A stretch of 64,000 nucleotides of DNA from the NCBI RefSeq assembly GCF_000018685.1, contig NC_010001.1, positions 2,992,001 through 3,056,000 on the forward strand, written 5' to 3'. Below the pieces are notes generated by a model. It searched no databases. It was not told the origin of the DNA and was given only the letters and a program-made list of their open reading frames with translations. This DNA is from Lachnoclostridium phytofermentans ISDg (GTDB taxonomy: Bacteria; Bacillota; Clostridia; Lachnospirales; Lachnospiraceae). Within the stretch, counting starts at the first letter, position 1. Each line of letters starts with the position of its first letter. A program made the translations under genes and the position numbers. Positions 42,850-52,189 of this stretch are shown here, one piece after another.

Positions 42850-43599
42850 TTACTCTTTCTTTTCACCAATTATATTCTTATTATTCTTGCTATAGTTTTT
42901 CATATCAATACTTTTTAGTTTTTTATCTCCAGCAGCTTCCAGTATATTTTTAAGAGCTGCTAGTTGCTCATCATAAAATTCTTTTCGTCCTAATGAGACT
43001 TCAATACCATCTGAGGTTAAGGTTAATTCATACTCAGAATTGAATCTCATCGCATCAATTGGTAATTCATTCTTCTTAATCAGTTTCGTAACATTTAAGA
43101 TAGTCTCAAATAAACCTTCTTTTTGAACCTCAAGCTTTTCATGTAATACTAATTTATTAAATTTTAGCCCTGTAACTTGCGGAATATCTTCTAATTTATC
43201 TTTTGTGCTTTCCACAACAATACCATCCATATCAAAATACAGGTAGCTACCCATCATTTCAACACAGCCTACTACCATCTTTTCATATACAGTGACATGA
43301 ATCGTATTGCGATTCTCCATAGAAACCACTACTTTTTGCACAAAAGGTATAGAAACAGGTTCACTAAAACGCTGTCTAAGATAATAAAATAAGGTAATTT
43401 GATCCGTCTTTTTCGTTATCAATCGGTTTTTTATTTCCTCTTCTGTATATCTTGTAGAACCTTCTACGATAACATTTTCTAAACGAAAATTCATAAATAG
43501 GACAATTACCGCAATCAATATAATAAGAAGTATCGCTAGTTTTATAATTAATGCTGGACTTCGCTTCCTTCTTACCTTCCTTTGTAGTTGCCTTACCAT
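42850..43599 (-). CDS. divIB: Cell division protein DivIB/FtsQ
   Basis: 249 residues. Basic cytoplasmic N-terminus (VRQLQRKVRRKRS), one transmembrane helix at about 16-36 (ALIIKLAILLIILIAVIVLF), then an extracellular POTRA domain (about 38-110: 'RLENVIVEGSTRYTEEEIKN') and a beta domain (VTVYEKMVVGCVEMMGSYLY; FDMDGIVVEST). Part of the FtsQ-FtsL-FtsB septal complex that activates septal PBP and FtsW. Start follows GGAGG. It lies in the murA-divIB-ftsZ order; no ftsA is present. Confidence 0.88.
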   Translation of the reverse strand: MVRQLQRKVRRKRSPALIIKLAILLIILIAVIVLFMNFRLENVIVEGSTRYTEEEIKNRLITKKTDQITLFYYLRQRFSEPVSIPFVQKVVVSMENRNTIHVTVYEKMVVGCVEMMGSYLYFDMDGIVVESTKDKLEDIPQVTGLKFNKLVLHEKLEVQKEGLFETILNVTKLIKKNELPIDAMRFNSEYELTLTSDGIEVSLGRKEFYDEQLAALKNILEAAGDKKLKSIDMKNYSKNNKNIIGEKKE

Positions 43600-43655
43600 A
43601 GAAAGTAACCTCCAACTTATTTATTTACACTAATCCCATGTTTGCTAAGTAGGCA

Positions 43656-43836
43656 TTGTGAAGTTTAGAATTTCTCAGGCGGCATCTTTCGTCGCCCTAG
43701 AAATTCTCTTCACACTTAAAACCATGCCCACTTAGTAGGCCGGAAGTCTGTGCCAAGGATTACGCAGACACAAACTGCTGTGAAACTTAGAAATTCTTAG
43801 TCAGCGTATTTTGCTGGCTTAGAATTACTTTTTACA
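43656..43836. repeat. Composite palindromic element between murA and divIB
   Basis: Three modules: a 60-bp imperfect palindrome (43656-43715, TTGTGAAG...CTTCACAC); a CACTTAGTAGGCCGGAAG plus TGTGC...CACAAACT segment (43730-43776); and a degenerate second palindrome (43779-43836) that includes the murA stop codon. The same modules recur at 15928, 58370, 58500 and 63680. Confidence 0.8.
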
Positions 43837-45088
43837 CTTGTAACATTCGAATATTTGCATTTAAGTTTCGCAAGTCCTTACAGATATCAACATACCCTCG
43901 TTCTACGTACTCTGTATTACGAATCACAGTAATTCCTTCTGCTGTTAATCCTGCAATGATTAATGCTGCACCGCCACGCAAATCTTTAGCAACAACTTCC
44001 GTACCCTTTAATTTTCTTAATCCCTGAACAATTGCTCTTTTTTCTTCTATATTAATGAGGGATCCCATGCGATTTAATTCCTCAACAACATTGAAACGAG
44101 CTTCAAATATACGCTCCTCGATTACACTCTCACCGTAGGATACTGACATTAGACTTAAAAACTGTGATTGCATATCGGTTGGGAATCCTGGAAATGGCTC
44201 TGTAATGATAATGCCTGGTGATTGTAAAACGCCACTCCTTTTAATAAATGCTTTATTTTCCCGAAGATCAATCACACATCCCATCTTTCGAAGCACATAG
44301 ATAACTTCTGCCAAATCTCGTTCAATTACGCCATGAATCACGGCATACCCTGACGCTGCAGCTACTGCAGTCAAATATGTTCCTGCAACAATGCGATCTG
44401 GTGGAACTTGATAGCTTGTATCATGTAACTCATCTACCCCTTCGATACGTAAACAAGACGTACCTAATCCAGAAATTTTGGCACCAGACTGAATTAGAAA
44501 CTCACATAATGCAGTAATTTCTGGCTCTCTTGCTGCATTCACTATTTCCGTAATTCCCTCAGCTAAAACAGCTGCCAGTAAAACATTTTCAGTAGCCCCA
44601 ACACTTGGTGATGGAAACTCTATTCTTGTACCCCGTAGTCTTAAGACACTACAAGTGAGGACATTATCTTCATCCTCTAAAACTACGCCCATCTTCTCGA
44701 GTGAATTTATATGGATATCAATCGGTCTTTTACCAATGGTACATCCTCCCGGATACGAGATTACTGCTTGTTTGTTTCTGCTAAGTAGCGCACCTAAAAA
44801 TAGAATGGACGCGCGAGTTTTCTTGGCAGTTTCCCCTGTGACCGGAATCGGATTCGCATTCGTAGCATCTATGATTAAAGTGCTGTTGTCCCATTTCACT
44901 TGACATCCCATATCCTCCATAACAAGGAGCATGTCACAAACATCAGAGATACATGGACAATCCTTTAATACAGTAACACCTGCATGCAAAAGAGAGGCTG
45001 CTAGGATTGGTAAAACGGCATTTTTAGAACCCTGTATAGAAACTTCTCCATAGAGAGAAGACAAACCTGAAACTACAACGGAAGACAT
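43832..45088 (-). CDS. murA: UDP-N-acetylglucosamine 1-carboxyvinyltransferase
   Basis: 418 residues from ATG 45088, 7 nt after GAGG (an upstream ATG at 45094 sits on the RBS). First committed step of peptidoglycan synthesis: adds enolpyruvate from PEP to UDP-GlcNAc. Motifs: 'VSIQGSKNAVLPILAASLL' (Lys22-Asn23 type), the catalytic cysteine loop 'SYPGGCTIGKRPIDIHINSL' with the fosfomycin-target Cys near residue 115, and 'FPGFPTDMQSQFLSLMSVSY'. The catalytic Cys is retained, so fosfomycin sensitivity is expected. Located between ftsW and divIB. Confidence 0.96.
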   Translation of the reverse strand: MSSVVVSGLSSLYGEVSIQGSKNAVLPILAASLLHAGVTVLKDCPCISDVCDMLLVMEDMGCQVKWDNSTLIIDATNANPIPVTGETAKKTRASILFLGALLSRNKQAVISYPGGCTIGKRPIDIHINSLEKMGVVLEDEDNVLTCSVLRLRGTRIEFPSPSVGATENVLLAAVLAEGITEIVNAAREPEITALCEFLIQSGAKISGLGTSCLRIEGVDELHDTSYQVPPDRIVAGTYLTAVAAASGYAVIHGVIERDLAEVIYVLRKMGCVIDLRENKAFIKRSGVLQSPGIIITEPFPGFPTDMQSQFLSLMSVSYGESVIEERIFEARFNVVEELNRMGSLINIEEKRAIVQGLRKLKGTEVVAKDLRGGAALIIAGLTAEGITVIRNTEYVERGYVDICKDLRNLNANIRMLQV

Positions 45089-45179
45089 AGTCATACCTCG
45101 AAATAGAAATACACTACTATCATATGCGATATCTTCCGATCGGTTACAGCATTAATAAGCCCTCCGTTGTCTAGAAGAA

Positions 45180-46325
45180 TCAACGTTCATGTTCAATTTT
45201 ATTTGAAACGCTAAGTACAAGCCCCATCTCAACCAATAAGACTACCAGAGAACTACCACCATAACTGATAAATGGTAATGGGATACCAGTCGCCGGAATA
45301 CTATTTGTAACAACCGCCACATTGATTAATACTTGGACTGCAATATGTGTAAGTACACCGGTTGCTATTAAGCCACCGTAGAGATCAGGTGCATTAATTG
45401 CAATCGTAAACAATCTCCATATCAACAGTAAAAATAGCATAATAACTGCAATTGCTCCAAACATACCAAGTTCTTCACAGATTACGGAAAATATCATATC
45501 ATTGTGCGCCTCTGGTATGAAGCCTAACTTTTGCATACTATTTCCTAATCCTTTTCCAAATAAACCGCCAGATGCTATCGCATATAAACCTTGTAAAATC
45601 TGATATCCTTTTGGATGAGTTTCTACATTACGCCATACTTCAACACGTTCTCCTCGGTAAGAAACACCGAAGACCAAAAACGAACCAGCGACAATAAATA
45701 AGATACCAGCTATAACAAAGTAACCTTTCTTTCTACTGGCTACAAAACAGATTGAAACCATGATAGCAGCAATAATTAATGCTGTACTAAAGTTTTCTAC
45801 TACTACAAGTGCAAGCAGTGGACCTACAAAGGCTACCACTCGAACGAAACCGAAGAAGTTGTCAAGCCGCCTCGGCGCTAACTGAACTATGTATGCAGTA
45901 AATAATACTACACATATCTTTGTTAACTCGGAGGGTTGGAATTTTCCAAGACCTCCGAGAGAAATCCATCTTTGAGAACCACCTGTTGCTTCTCCGAAGA
46001 TTAATACTACAGTTTGCAACAAAATACAGAGGAAAAACAGCAACGTTATCGGTCGTATTTTTATGATTGGTAGTCTCTTAATATAAATACGGTAATCTAT
46101 CTTTGATACGATAATCATTATAGGAATACCAGCTATTGCAAAAAGCATTTGCCTACGTAAAAATTTCGTGGAATCATCATAATACTTCGCTGCATTGTAC
46201 GAACTGGTACTATAAATCATCACTAAGCCGAAGCATACTAAGAATATAATCAGAAACAGTAGACTATAGTCATAGTAATTTTTCGTCCTTCTCCTCTTGC
46301 CCTGTTCCATCTCTTCCCTGGTCAA
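45180..46325 (-). CDS. ftsW: SEDS family peptidoglycan polymerase FtsW/SpoVE
   Basis: 381 residues if started at TTG 46325, 7 nt after GAGG; ATG 46310 is an alternative and GTG 46334 overlaps the RBS. About ten transmembrane helices. SEDS hallmarks: 'KYYDDSTKFLRRQMLFAIAG', 'GSQRWISLGGLGKFQPSELT' (extracellular loop with the conserved SEDS residues), 'GYQILQGLYAIASGGLFGKG', 'FIPEAHNDMIFSVICEELGM', and C-terminal 'STGIPLPFISYGGSSL'-type motif. It may be FtsW (division) or SpoVE (spore cortex); the gene order fits either. It lies between murD and murA. Confidence 0.93.
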   Translation of the reverse strand: MTREEMEQGKRRRTKNYYDYSLLFLIIFLVCFGLVMIYSTSSYNAAKYYDDSTKFLRRQMLFAIAGIPIMIIVSKIDYRIYIKRLPIIKIRPITLLFFLCILLQTVVLIFGEATGGSQRWISLGGLGKFQPSELTKICVVLFTAYIVQLAPRRLDNFFGFVRVVAFVGPLLALVVVENFSTALIIAAIMVSICFVASRKKGYFVIAGILFIVAGSFLVFGVSYRGERVEVWRNVETHPKGYQILQGLYAIASGGLFGKGLGNSMQKLGFIPEAHNDMIFSVICEELGMFGAIAVIMLFLLLIWRLFTIAINAPDLYGGLIATGVLTHIAVQVLINVAVVTNSIPATGIPLPFISYGGSSLVVLLVEMGLVLSVSNKIEHER

Positions 46326-46344
46326 ATGCTTCACCTCACACTAC

Positions 46345-47709
46345 TTATTCATCTTTTAACGCATGAACATATTCCTTGAATAACATACCGCGTTCTTCAT
46401 AATCTTTAAACATTCCCCAGCTTGCACAACATGGAGATAATAATACAGTTTCCCCTACACCTGCGTGTTCCGCGCAAAAATCAACTGCCTCACTTAGACT
46501 GTCAACCAAGACTATATTCTTAACACCTAGTCTTTTTGCTGCATTTGCTATCTTCTCTCTTGTTTGACCAAGTAATACAAGATAGGTCACCTTATCATCA
46601 AATGCCTTAATCCAATCATCGTAGTCAGAATCCTTATCGTAACCGCCACCAATTAAAAGAGTTTTGGTCTGCATTGCTTTGATTGCTTGAATGGATGCAT
46701 CTGGGTTTGTTCCTTTCGAATCATTGTAGTATTTCACTCCTCGTTTCGTAGTTACATACTCGATACGATGCTCCACTCCCCTAAATTTTGTAACTGCTTC
46801 GCGAATAAAATCCATTGGAACTTTTAAGGCAATTGCAATTCCCACGGCTGCCATGACATTTTCATAATTATGCTTGCCAATGATCTGTAATTCATTCACA
46901 TCGCACACAACGCATTCTTTCTCATCATCTCGGTAAATAATATGATTCTCTCGAAGAAACAATCCTCTCTCAAGTTCTCTTACACTTGAAAACCATAGAA
47001 TCGTAGCAGGAATTCTCCCACTTACAGTTCGAAGATAGGAATCCTCATAATTCAAAATACAGGTATCTTCTTTTGTTTGGTTCTTTGTTATATTTACCTT
47101 GGCTTCAATATATGCTTCCATCGTATGATGGCGATTTAAGTGGTCTGGCGTGATATTTAAAATAGCAGAAACGTCTGGTCTAAAAGTTTCAATAGTTTCT
47201 AATTGAAAACTACTCATTTCTGCAACTGTAACAGAATCGTTTTCTGTATTTTTAACCATCTGAGTATATGGAACCCCGATATTTCCAACGACGAAAACAC
47301 TTTTATAATAGGTTTTCATAATCTCACCTACTAAAGTTGTCGTCGATGTCTTACCGTTCGTTCCTGTAATGGCAGCTATCTTACCCTTCGAAAAGTTATA
47401 AGCGAGTTCAACTTCACCAATGATTGGTATCTCCGCACTCTTAAGTTCTTTCACATAATCTAAATCTGTTGGAACCCCGGGACTTAATACAACCACATCA
47501 AGTTCGGATTTTAGTTCAGATGATAATCCTCCGAGTATGATGTCCCCTTTATAATCTATAGGTAGTTTCTTGCTAATTTCTTCTTTGTTTATTTCTTCGT
47601 TTGCGTCATAAAGAATGGTTTGTGCCCCCTCCTGTGATAGTAATTCTATCGCAGAGATACCACTTTTTCCGGCACCAACAACCAATACTTTTTTACCAAG
47701 GAAATTCAT
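46345..47709 (-). CDS. murD: UDP-N-acetylmuramoyl-L-alanine:D-glutamate ligase
   Basis: 454 residues from ATG 47709 (MNFLGKKVLVVGAGKSGISA), 6 nt after GGAG. Mur ligase: N-terminal UDP-binding Rossmann domain, central ATPase with P-loop 'AAITGTNGKTSTTTLVGEIM' (about 112-131), 'LNITPDHLNRHHTMEAYIEA', 'NYENVMAAVGIAIAL', and the C-terminal domain with 'NDSKGTNPDASIQAIKAM' and 'LLSPCCASWGMFKDYEERG'. Adds D-Glu to the muramoyl peptide. No mraY lies upstream, where it usually does; the gap is a repeat region. Confidence 0.96.
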   Translation of the reverse strand: MNFLGKKVLVVGAGKSGISAIELLSQEGAQTILYDANEEINKEEISKKLPIDYKGDIILGGLSSELKSELDVVVLSPGVPTDLDYVKELKSAEIPIIGEVELAYNFSKGKIAAITGTNGKTSTTTLVGEIMKTYYKSVFVVGNIGVPYTQMVKNTENDSVTVAEMSSFQLETIETFRPDVSAILNITPDHLNRHHTMEAYIEAKVNITKNQTKEDTCILNYEDSYLRTVSGRIPATILWFSSVRELERGLFLRENHIIYRDDEKECVVCDVNELQIIGKHNYENVMAAVGIAIALKVPMDFIREAVTKFRGVEHRIEYVTTKRGVKYYNDSKGTNPDASIQAIKAMQTKTLLIGGGYDKDSDYDDWIKAFDDKVTYLVLLGQTREKIANAAKRLGVKNIVLVDSLSEAVDFCAEHAGVGETVLLSPCCASWGMFKDYEERGMLFKEYVHALKDE

Positions 47710-47732
47710 ATTTATCTCCATTCTGCAGCCAT

Positions 47733-47826
47733 CTGCAAATTTGTGTGACAGCTATGTGCCAGGCGCACAAATATTTGCAAATTGAATTGTTTACAATTCT
47801 ATATGTGAAAGATTCATTCTTTCACA
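47733..47826. repeat. Palindrome-rich gap between spoVD and murD
   Basis: Hairpin TGTGAAAGA/TCTTTCACA (47804-47826), GAATTG/CAATTC hairpin (about 47784-47799) and an ATTTGTG/ CGCACAAAT-type pair (about 47738-47773). The GTGAAAGA hairpin is the same type as at 9093 and 15962. mraY is normally found at this position in related clusters. Confidence 0.55.
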
Positions 47827-47870
47827 TTAATGCCTCTTTTTTACATAAAATCAATCTTCCTAATTATAGG

Positions 47871-49820
47871 CTATTCCAAATATAAAATCAAGTCGCTGTT
47901 CATCTTGATCATATCCCCCTCTAGTGGGAATTGCTCTTTCACAATTTCACCTTCCCCAAGGTAAGTAACCTCATCAAAGGAATAATCTTTCAATTTTTTT
48001 GCCACTTCTGCTTTTGTTAGACCTACAAAATTCGGTACTTCAAATTTACCGATATTATATTCTTCCAACTCTTTTTCACTATAAGCAGGTTCTATACCTA
48101 AATACGGTAGAATATTATCAAAAACTTCTGCAACAACTGGTGCTGCGATGGTACCGCCATAGTAGATTCCTTCCGGTTCGTCAATCAAAACAATTGCCAT
48201 TACCTGTGGATTATTAGCAGGAGCAAATCCAATAAATGAGGAAATATACTTTCCAGATCTTCTTGGAAGTTTTTCAGACGTTGCTGTTTTACCTCCAATA
48301 CGAAAGCCTGGAATATATGCTCTTTTCCCTGTTCCATCTGCAACAACAGCTTCCAGTAACATCTTCATAGTTTCTGATGTTTCTTTTGATATCACATTCT
48401 CCGTTGTTTTGAACGTAAGTTCTTTGATAACAGTGCCTTCTGCATTCTGTATATTAACTCCAAAGTGAGGTGTTATTAAAGTTCCACCATTTACAATTGC
48501 ACTTGCTGCGGTAAGTAGCTGTAGTGGTGTAATTTGAAAAGACTGACCAAATGACATGGTTGCTAATTCTACCGCACCTACATTATCAAGCTTATGTTTA
48601 ATTGAGTTTGCTTCTCCTGGTAAGTCAACACCAGTTTTATTTGATAGCCCGAGGCGATCAAAATATTCATAAAACTTCGTCGCACCAACTCTTGCACCGA
48701 TTTCCATAAATACTGGGTTACAGGAATTCTTAATACCCTGTACGAAATCCTCACTTCCGTGTCCGCCTGCCTTATGGCAGCGAATCCTTCTGTCCTCTAC
48801 AATCTTAAAACCCGGGCAATAGAAGCGGTCTGTTAATCTTACAACCTTTTCTTCCAGCGCTGCCGTTGCTGTAACTATTTTAAAGGTGGAACCTGGCTCA
48901 TACGTATCACTGATACATGGATTTCTCCACATATTATTGAGTATATTCGTTTTTTCTGTACTACTTAGCGTCACTCCCTCGTACTTTTGTTTTAATTCTT
49001 CATTCAAACTATATGGATTATTTAAATCAAACTCTGGCGTATTTGCCATTGCATAGATTTCACCAGTTTGCGGATTTAATACAATTAAGCTAACATTATT
49101 AGCGCCTTTTGCTTCCATTACTTTTGTAGCAGCTTGTTCCGCATATTTTTGTATATTTACATCTAAACTTAAATGAATACTATTTCCCGGAATCGGTTCG
49201 ATGCGGTTTTCAGCAGCACCGTCAATTTCAATTCCATGTGCTGTAGTTAGGGTGAGAATCGTTCCATTAACTCCTTGAAGGTATGAATCATACTCTACCT
49301 CAAGGCCGATAATGCCCTGATTATCACTTCCAGTAAACCCGATAACCTTAGAAGCTAACGAGCCATATGGATAAAAACGTTTGTAATCTTCATCCACCAT
49401 AACACCATCAAGGGATAGATTACGTATGTAGTCGGCTGTTTCTTTGTCAACGTTCGACTTGATTCGTTCTATCGAGGAATACTTCTCAACCCTCTTTCGA
49501 ACAGTTTCCTCTGAAAGGTTCAAGGCATCGGATAAGGCTTTTATTACACCCTCCGGATCTTTAATCTGATTATGAATAACGGAAATGGTACTTACTGGCT
49601 TATTCGCAGCAATGATCGTACCATTTCTATCATATATTGTTCCTCTCTCAGCTTTAATGCTTCGTTCTCTTTCATGTAACTGCCTAGCCTTGATGGCATA
49701 ATTTTCTGAAGCTGCTACCATGAGATAAAATAATCTTCCGCAAAGATAGCAAGCGATAAAAAACACAGCGATAACAATAATTGTTATATTTTTTCGGTTA
49801 AATGATTTATACCGTTGCAT
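47871..49820 (-). CDS. spoVD: Class B penicillin-binding protein with PASTA domain (SpoVD-like)
   Basis: 649 residues. One transmembrane anchor (about 9-31), PBP dimerisation domain (RGTIYDRNGTIIAANKPVST), then the transpeptidase: SxxK 'EPGSTFKIVTATAALEEK' (Ser about 306), SxN 'IKNSCNPVFMEIGARVG', and, in place of the usual KTG, 'IGGKTATSEKLPRRSGKYIS' (KTA). One C-terminal PASTA domain (about 595-649: 'FEVPNFVGLTKAEVAKKLKD'). The PASTA and position after another class B PBP match SpoVD (spore cortex), though a vegetative septal role is possible. RBS GGAG. Confidence 0.9.
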   Translation of the reverse strand: MQRYKSFNRKNITIIVIAVFFIACYLCGRLFYLMVAASENYAIKARQLHERERSIKAERGTIYDRNGTIIAANKPVSTISVIHNQIKDPEGVIKALSDALNLSEETVRKRVEKYSSIERIKSNVDKETADYIRNLSLDGVMVDEDYKRFYPYGSLASKVIGFTGSDNQGIIGLEVEYDSYLQGVNGTILTLTTAHGIEIDGAAENRIEPIPGNSIHLSLDVNIQKYAEQAATKVMEAKGANNVSLIVLNPQTGEIYAMANTPEFDLNNPYSLNEELKQKYEGVTLSSTEKTNILNNMWRNPCISDTYEPGSTFKIVTATAALEEKVVRLTDRFYCPGFKIVEDRRIRCHKAGGHGSEDFVQGIKNSCNPVFMEIGARVGATKFYEYFDRLGLSNKTGVDLPGEANSIKHKLDNVGAVELATMSFGQSFQITPLQLLTAASAIVNGGTLITPHFGVNIQNAEGTVIKELTFKTTENVISKETSETMKMLLEAVVADGTGKRAYIPGFRIGGKTATSEKLPRRSGKYISSFIGFAPANNPQVMAIVLIDEPEGIYYGGTIAAPVVAEVFDNILPYLGIEPAYSEKELEEYNIGKFEVPNFVGLTKAEVAKKLKDYSFDEVTYLGEGEIVKEQFPLEGDMIKMNSDLILYLE

Positions 49821-49923
49821 ACGACTCCAAAATGATTTTAATTCATTTCTATTTTATTATTGTATGCTCGTTGTTATGATTGTTTTCCTTTATTCTTAAT
49901 ATTTTCCAACCTGTTTCTTGATA

Positions 49924-51879
49924 CTAATTTGCTATATCATCTGGAATAGCATCTGCCTCAGACTCATCAAAACCAACATAATCATTTTCACCATTTTTTC
50001 CTTGATTTCCTTGCTCTCCTTGCTGGCCTTCTCCTGGTTGTCCCTCTTCCCCATCCTTAATTACAGGAAGGTCCACTTTGTAATCGATTTCACCTTCTGG
50101 ATATACTTCAAGAAACGGCAAGATATCCTTAAGGATTTGACTTGTTAGTGTTGTTGCAACCGTACTGCTTGCCTTCTTTGCTTCATCGTGAACTTCATCA
50201 ATTACCACATATATTACTACTTGTGGATCATCAGTGGGTACACATCCAATAAAGGAAACGACATATTTTTTCGAAGTACGAGGAAGTTTTTGTGCAGTTC
50301 CTGTTTTTCCGCCAACCAGATATCCTTCCACCTGTGCCGGCTTCGCAGTTCCGTCGTGTACTGTTAAATACATAGCTTCACGAATGAATTCCGAAGTTTC
50401 AGCTGAAACTGTCTCATTGATAGGATATTGTTCTTTCTCATCAACCGTTGTCCCTTGGTCAGTAACGATTTCTTTCACAACATGAGGTTGATAGTAATGT
50501 CCTCCATTTACTAAGGAAGCGAATCCTGCCACCATCTGAATCATAGTAACATTAAAACCTTGACCAAAACTATTGGTAGCTAGCTCGGTAACATGTAACT
50601 TATCCTCAGAAATTAAGATACCCGCTGACTCACCCGGAAGATCTATCCCTGTTTTCTTGCCAAAAAAGAAATGATCTTGGTAAGTACTAAATAAAGACGC
50701 TCCCTCTTTCTCACCAATCGCCATCATGGATGGGTTACAAGACTTCATTAAAGACTGTGCAAGTGTTACCGTTCCATGCCTTGCATTACACCTGATGTTA
50801 TAACCCCCTACTCGTAATACACCATTACACTGAAACGTTGTTTCTGGTGTAACCAAATGTTCTTCTAGAGCAGATGCTACGGTAAAAGGTTTAAAAGTGG
50901 ACCCTGGCTCAAAAGTATCACTGATACTAAAATTACGCCACATCGTATTTAATGCCTTTTCTTTATCTTCCTCACTCATTGAGGCAACCTCAACCTCATC
51001 ATAATACGCAGATAAATCGTAAGGATTATTTAAATCAAATCCAAAGTTAGTAGCCATAGCATAGATTTCCCCATTGTTTGGGTTAGAAACCATAACGCTT
51101 ACATTATTTGCTCCGATTTCTTCTTGAAATTTTTTAATATGCTCCTCAACGATACGCTGTATATTAGTATCTATTGTTGATACAATAGTATAACCATTGA
51201 TAGCTTCTTTTCTTGTTCTTGTAAGATTTAATTCAGAGTCATAAAATCCATATATTCTACCATTGGTTCCATTTAAACTACTGTTATAATATTCCTCAAT
51301 CCCCCAAGTACCAACATCTCCTGCACTGGTATAACCGATGACTTGGGATGCGAGACTTCCATATGGATAGATTCTTTTATATTCTTCTTCAAACCATACA
51401 CCTTTAATTTTCTTATTATCTTTTTGTAAATTCTCAAATTGGTCCACCACATCAATTGATACTTGCTTTAGCAATCTTTGATAAGAACTTGTTGATTTTT
51501 CATGGATTAACGATGTGACTTCTGCTGTATCTACTCCAAATACACTGCTTAGCGCCTCAACTGTTGGGTTTAAATATTCCTCATCAGTTAAGATTACCTT
51601 TGGCTCAATGATAACGTTATATACTTTATCACTAGAAGCTAAAACAACACCATTGCGGTCTAGAATACTCCCTCTTTGATAAGGAATTGTAGAACTTAAG
51701 AAGGTTTGTTGAGAAAGTACCCTTTTTTCATATCGCTCTTGATCCCTATTGTTAAGAAATACTAGGCGTGCGATAATAGCAATCATCGCACAAAGGATCA
51801 TAAAAAACACAAACAACAATTTTGATTGCATATAGCCTTTGAATTTCTTTACCTTTGCTTTTTCTCTCTGCCTTGCCAT
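49924..51879 (-). CDS. Class B penicillin-binding protein (FtsI/PBP2B-like)
   Basis: 651 residues from ATG 51879 (MARQREKAKVKKFKGYMQSK), 5 nt after GAGG. One transmembrane helix (about 24-44), PBP dimer domain (PYQRGSILDRNGVVLASSDK), transpeptidase with SxxK 'EPGSTFKPFTVASALEEH', SxN 'LMKSCNPSMMAIGEKEG' and KTG 'LVGGKTGTAQKLPRTSKKYV'. No PASTA; instead a C-terminal low-complexity tail rich in Gly/Gln/Glu (DGEEGQPGEGQQGEQGNQGK). Septal transpeptidase acting with FtsW. It has its own promoter and is separated from ftsL by a terminator-like hairpin. Confidence 0.9.
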   Translation of the reverse strand: MARQREKAKVKKFKGYMQSKLLFVFFMILCAMIAIIARLVFLNNRDQERYEKRVLSQQTFLSSTIPYQRGSILDRNGVVLASSDKVYNVIIEPKVILTDEEYLNPTVEALSSVFGVDTAEVTSLIHEKSTSSYQRLLKQVSIDVVDQFENLQKDNKKIKGVWFEEEYKRIYPYGSLASQVIGYTSAGDVGTWGIEEYYNSSLNGTNGRIYGFYDSELNLTRTRKEAINGYTIVSTIDTNIQRIVEEHIKKFQEEIGANNVSVMVSNPNNGEIYAMATNFGFDLNNPYDLSAYYDEVEVASMSEEDKEKALNTMWRNFSISDTFEPGSTFKPFTVASALEEHLVTPETTFQCNGVLRVGGYNIRCNARHGTVTLAQSLMKSCNPSMMAIGEKEGASLFSTYQDHFFFGKKTGIDLPGESAGILISEDKLHVTELATNSFGQGFNVTMIQMVAGFASLVNGGHYYQPHVVKEIVTDQGTTVDEKEQYPINETVSAETSEFIREAMYLTVHDGTAKPAQVEGYLVGGKTGTAQKLPRTSKKYVVSFIGCVPTDDPQVVIYVVIDEVHDEAKKASSTVATTLTSQILKDILPFLEVYPEGEIDYKVDLPVIKDGEEGQPGEGQQGEQGNQGKNGENDYVGFDESEADAIPDDIAN

Positions 51880-51988
51880 TTTAACCTCAATTCTTTTGCA
51901 TTTTTTCAAGTGTTGGAATACAACGTGCTATCTTCTTTGTATCTCACATCGTATCGGCACAATTTTATTTGAAAACATGACTATCATG

Positions 51989-52017
51989 ATATTAGTACGA
52001 ACTTCCTATCTAGTCAA
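51989..52017 (-). promoter_or_regulatory. Promoter of the class B PBP gene
   Basis: TTGACT (52012-52017), 17-bp spacer, TAATAT (51989-51994) on the minus strand; leader of about 100 nt. It lies just below a terminator-like hairpin, so the PBP-murD-ftsW part may be expressed independently of mraZ-rsmH-ftsL. Confidence 0.7.
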
Positions 52018-52111
52018 CAAGACATATGGACTAGATGGAGATTCCAAAACTCTAATCAAAGCGGATATTCGCGATCTGCTTATGCTACTTGCCCATAACC
52101 TGAAAAATTAA

Positions 52112-52183
52112 AAAGCAAGCAGTACGCCACCCGCTTTGATAATTTAGTCAAATGCGCATTGTCGTTTCCCACTTGCTCGCTTT
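52112..52183 (-). terminator. Terminator or attenuator between ftsL and the PBP gene
   Basis: Arms AAAGCAAGCAGT (52112-52123) and ACTTGCTCGCTTT (52171-52183), one mismatch and one bulge; minus-strand continuation TTTTTAATTTTTC. Confidence 0.65.
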
Positions 52184-52189
52184 CTATCT

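Noticed and set aside
51960..52060. Palindrome TCTAGTC...GACTAGA near the PBP promoter as an operator
   Set aside because: Short arms (7 bp) with a 13-nt gap overlapping the -35; could be chance, and no matching site was noticed elsewhere.
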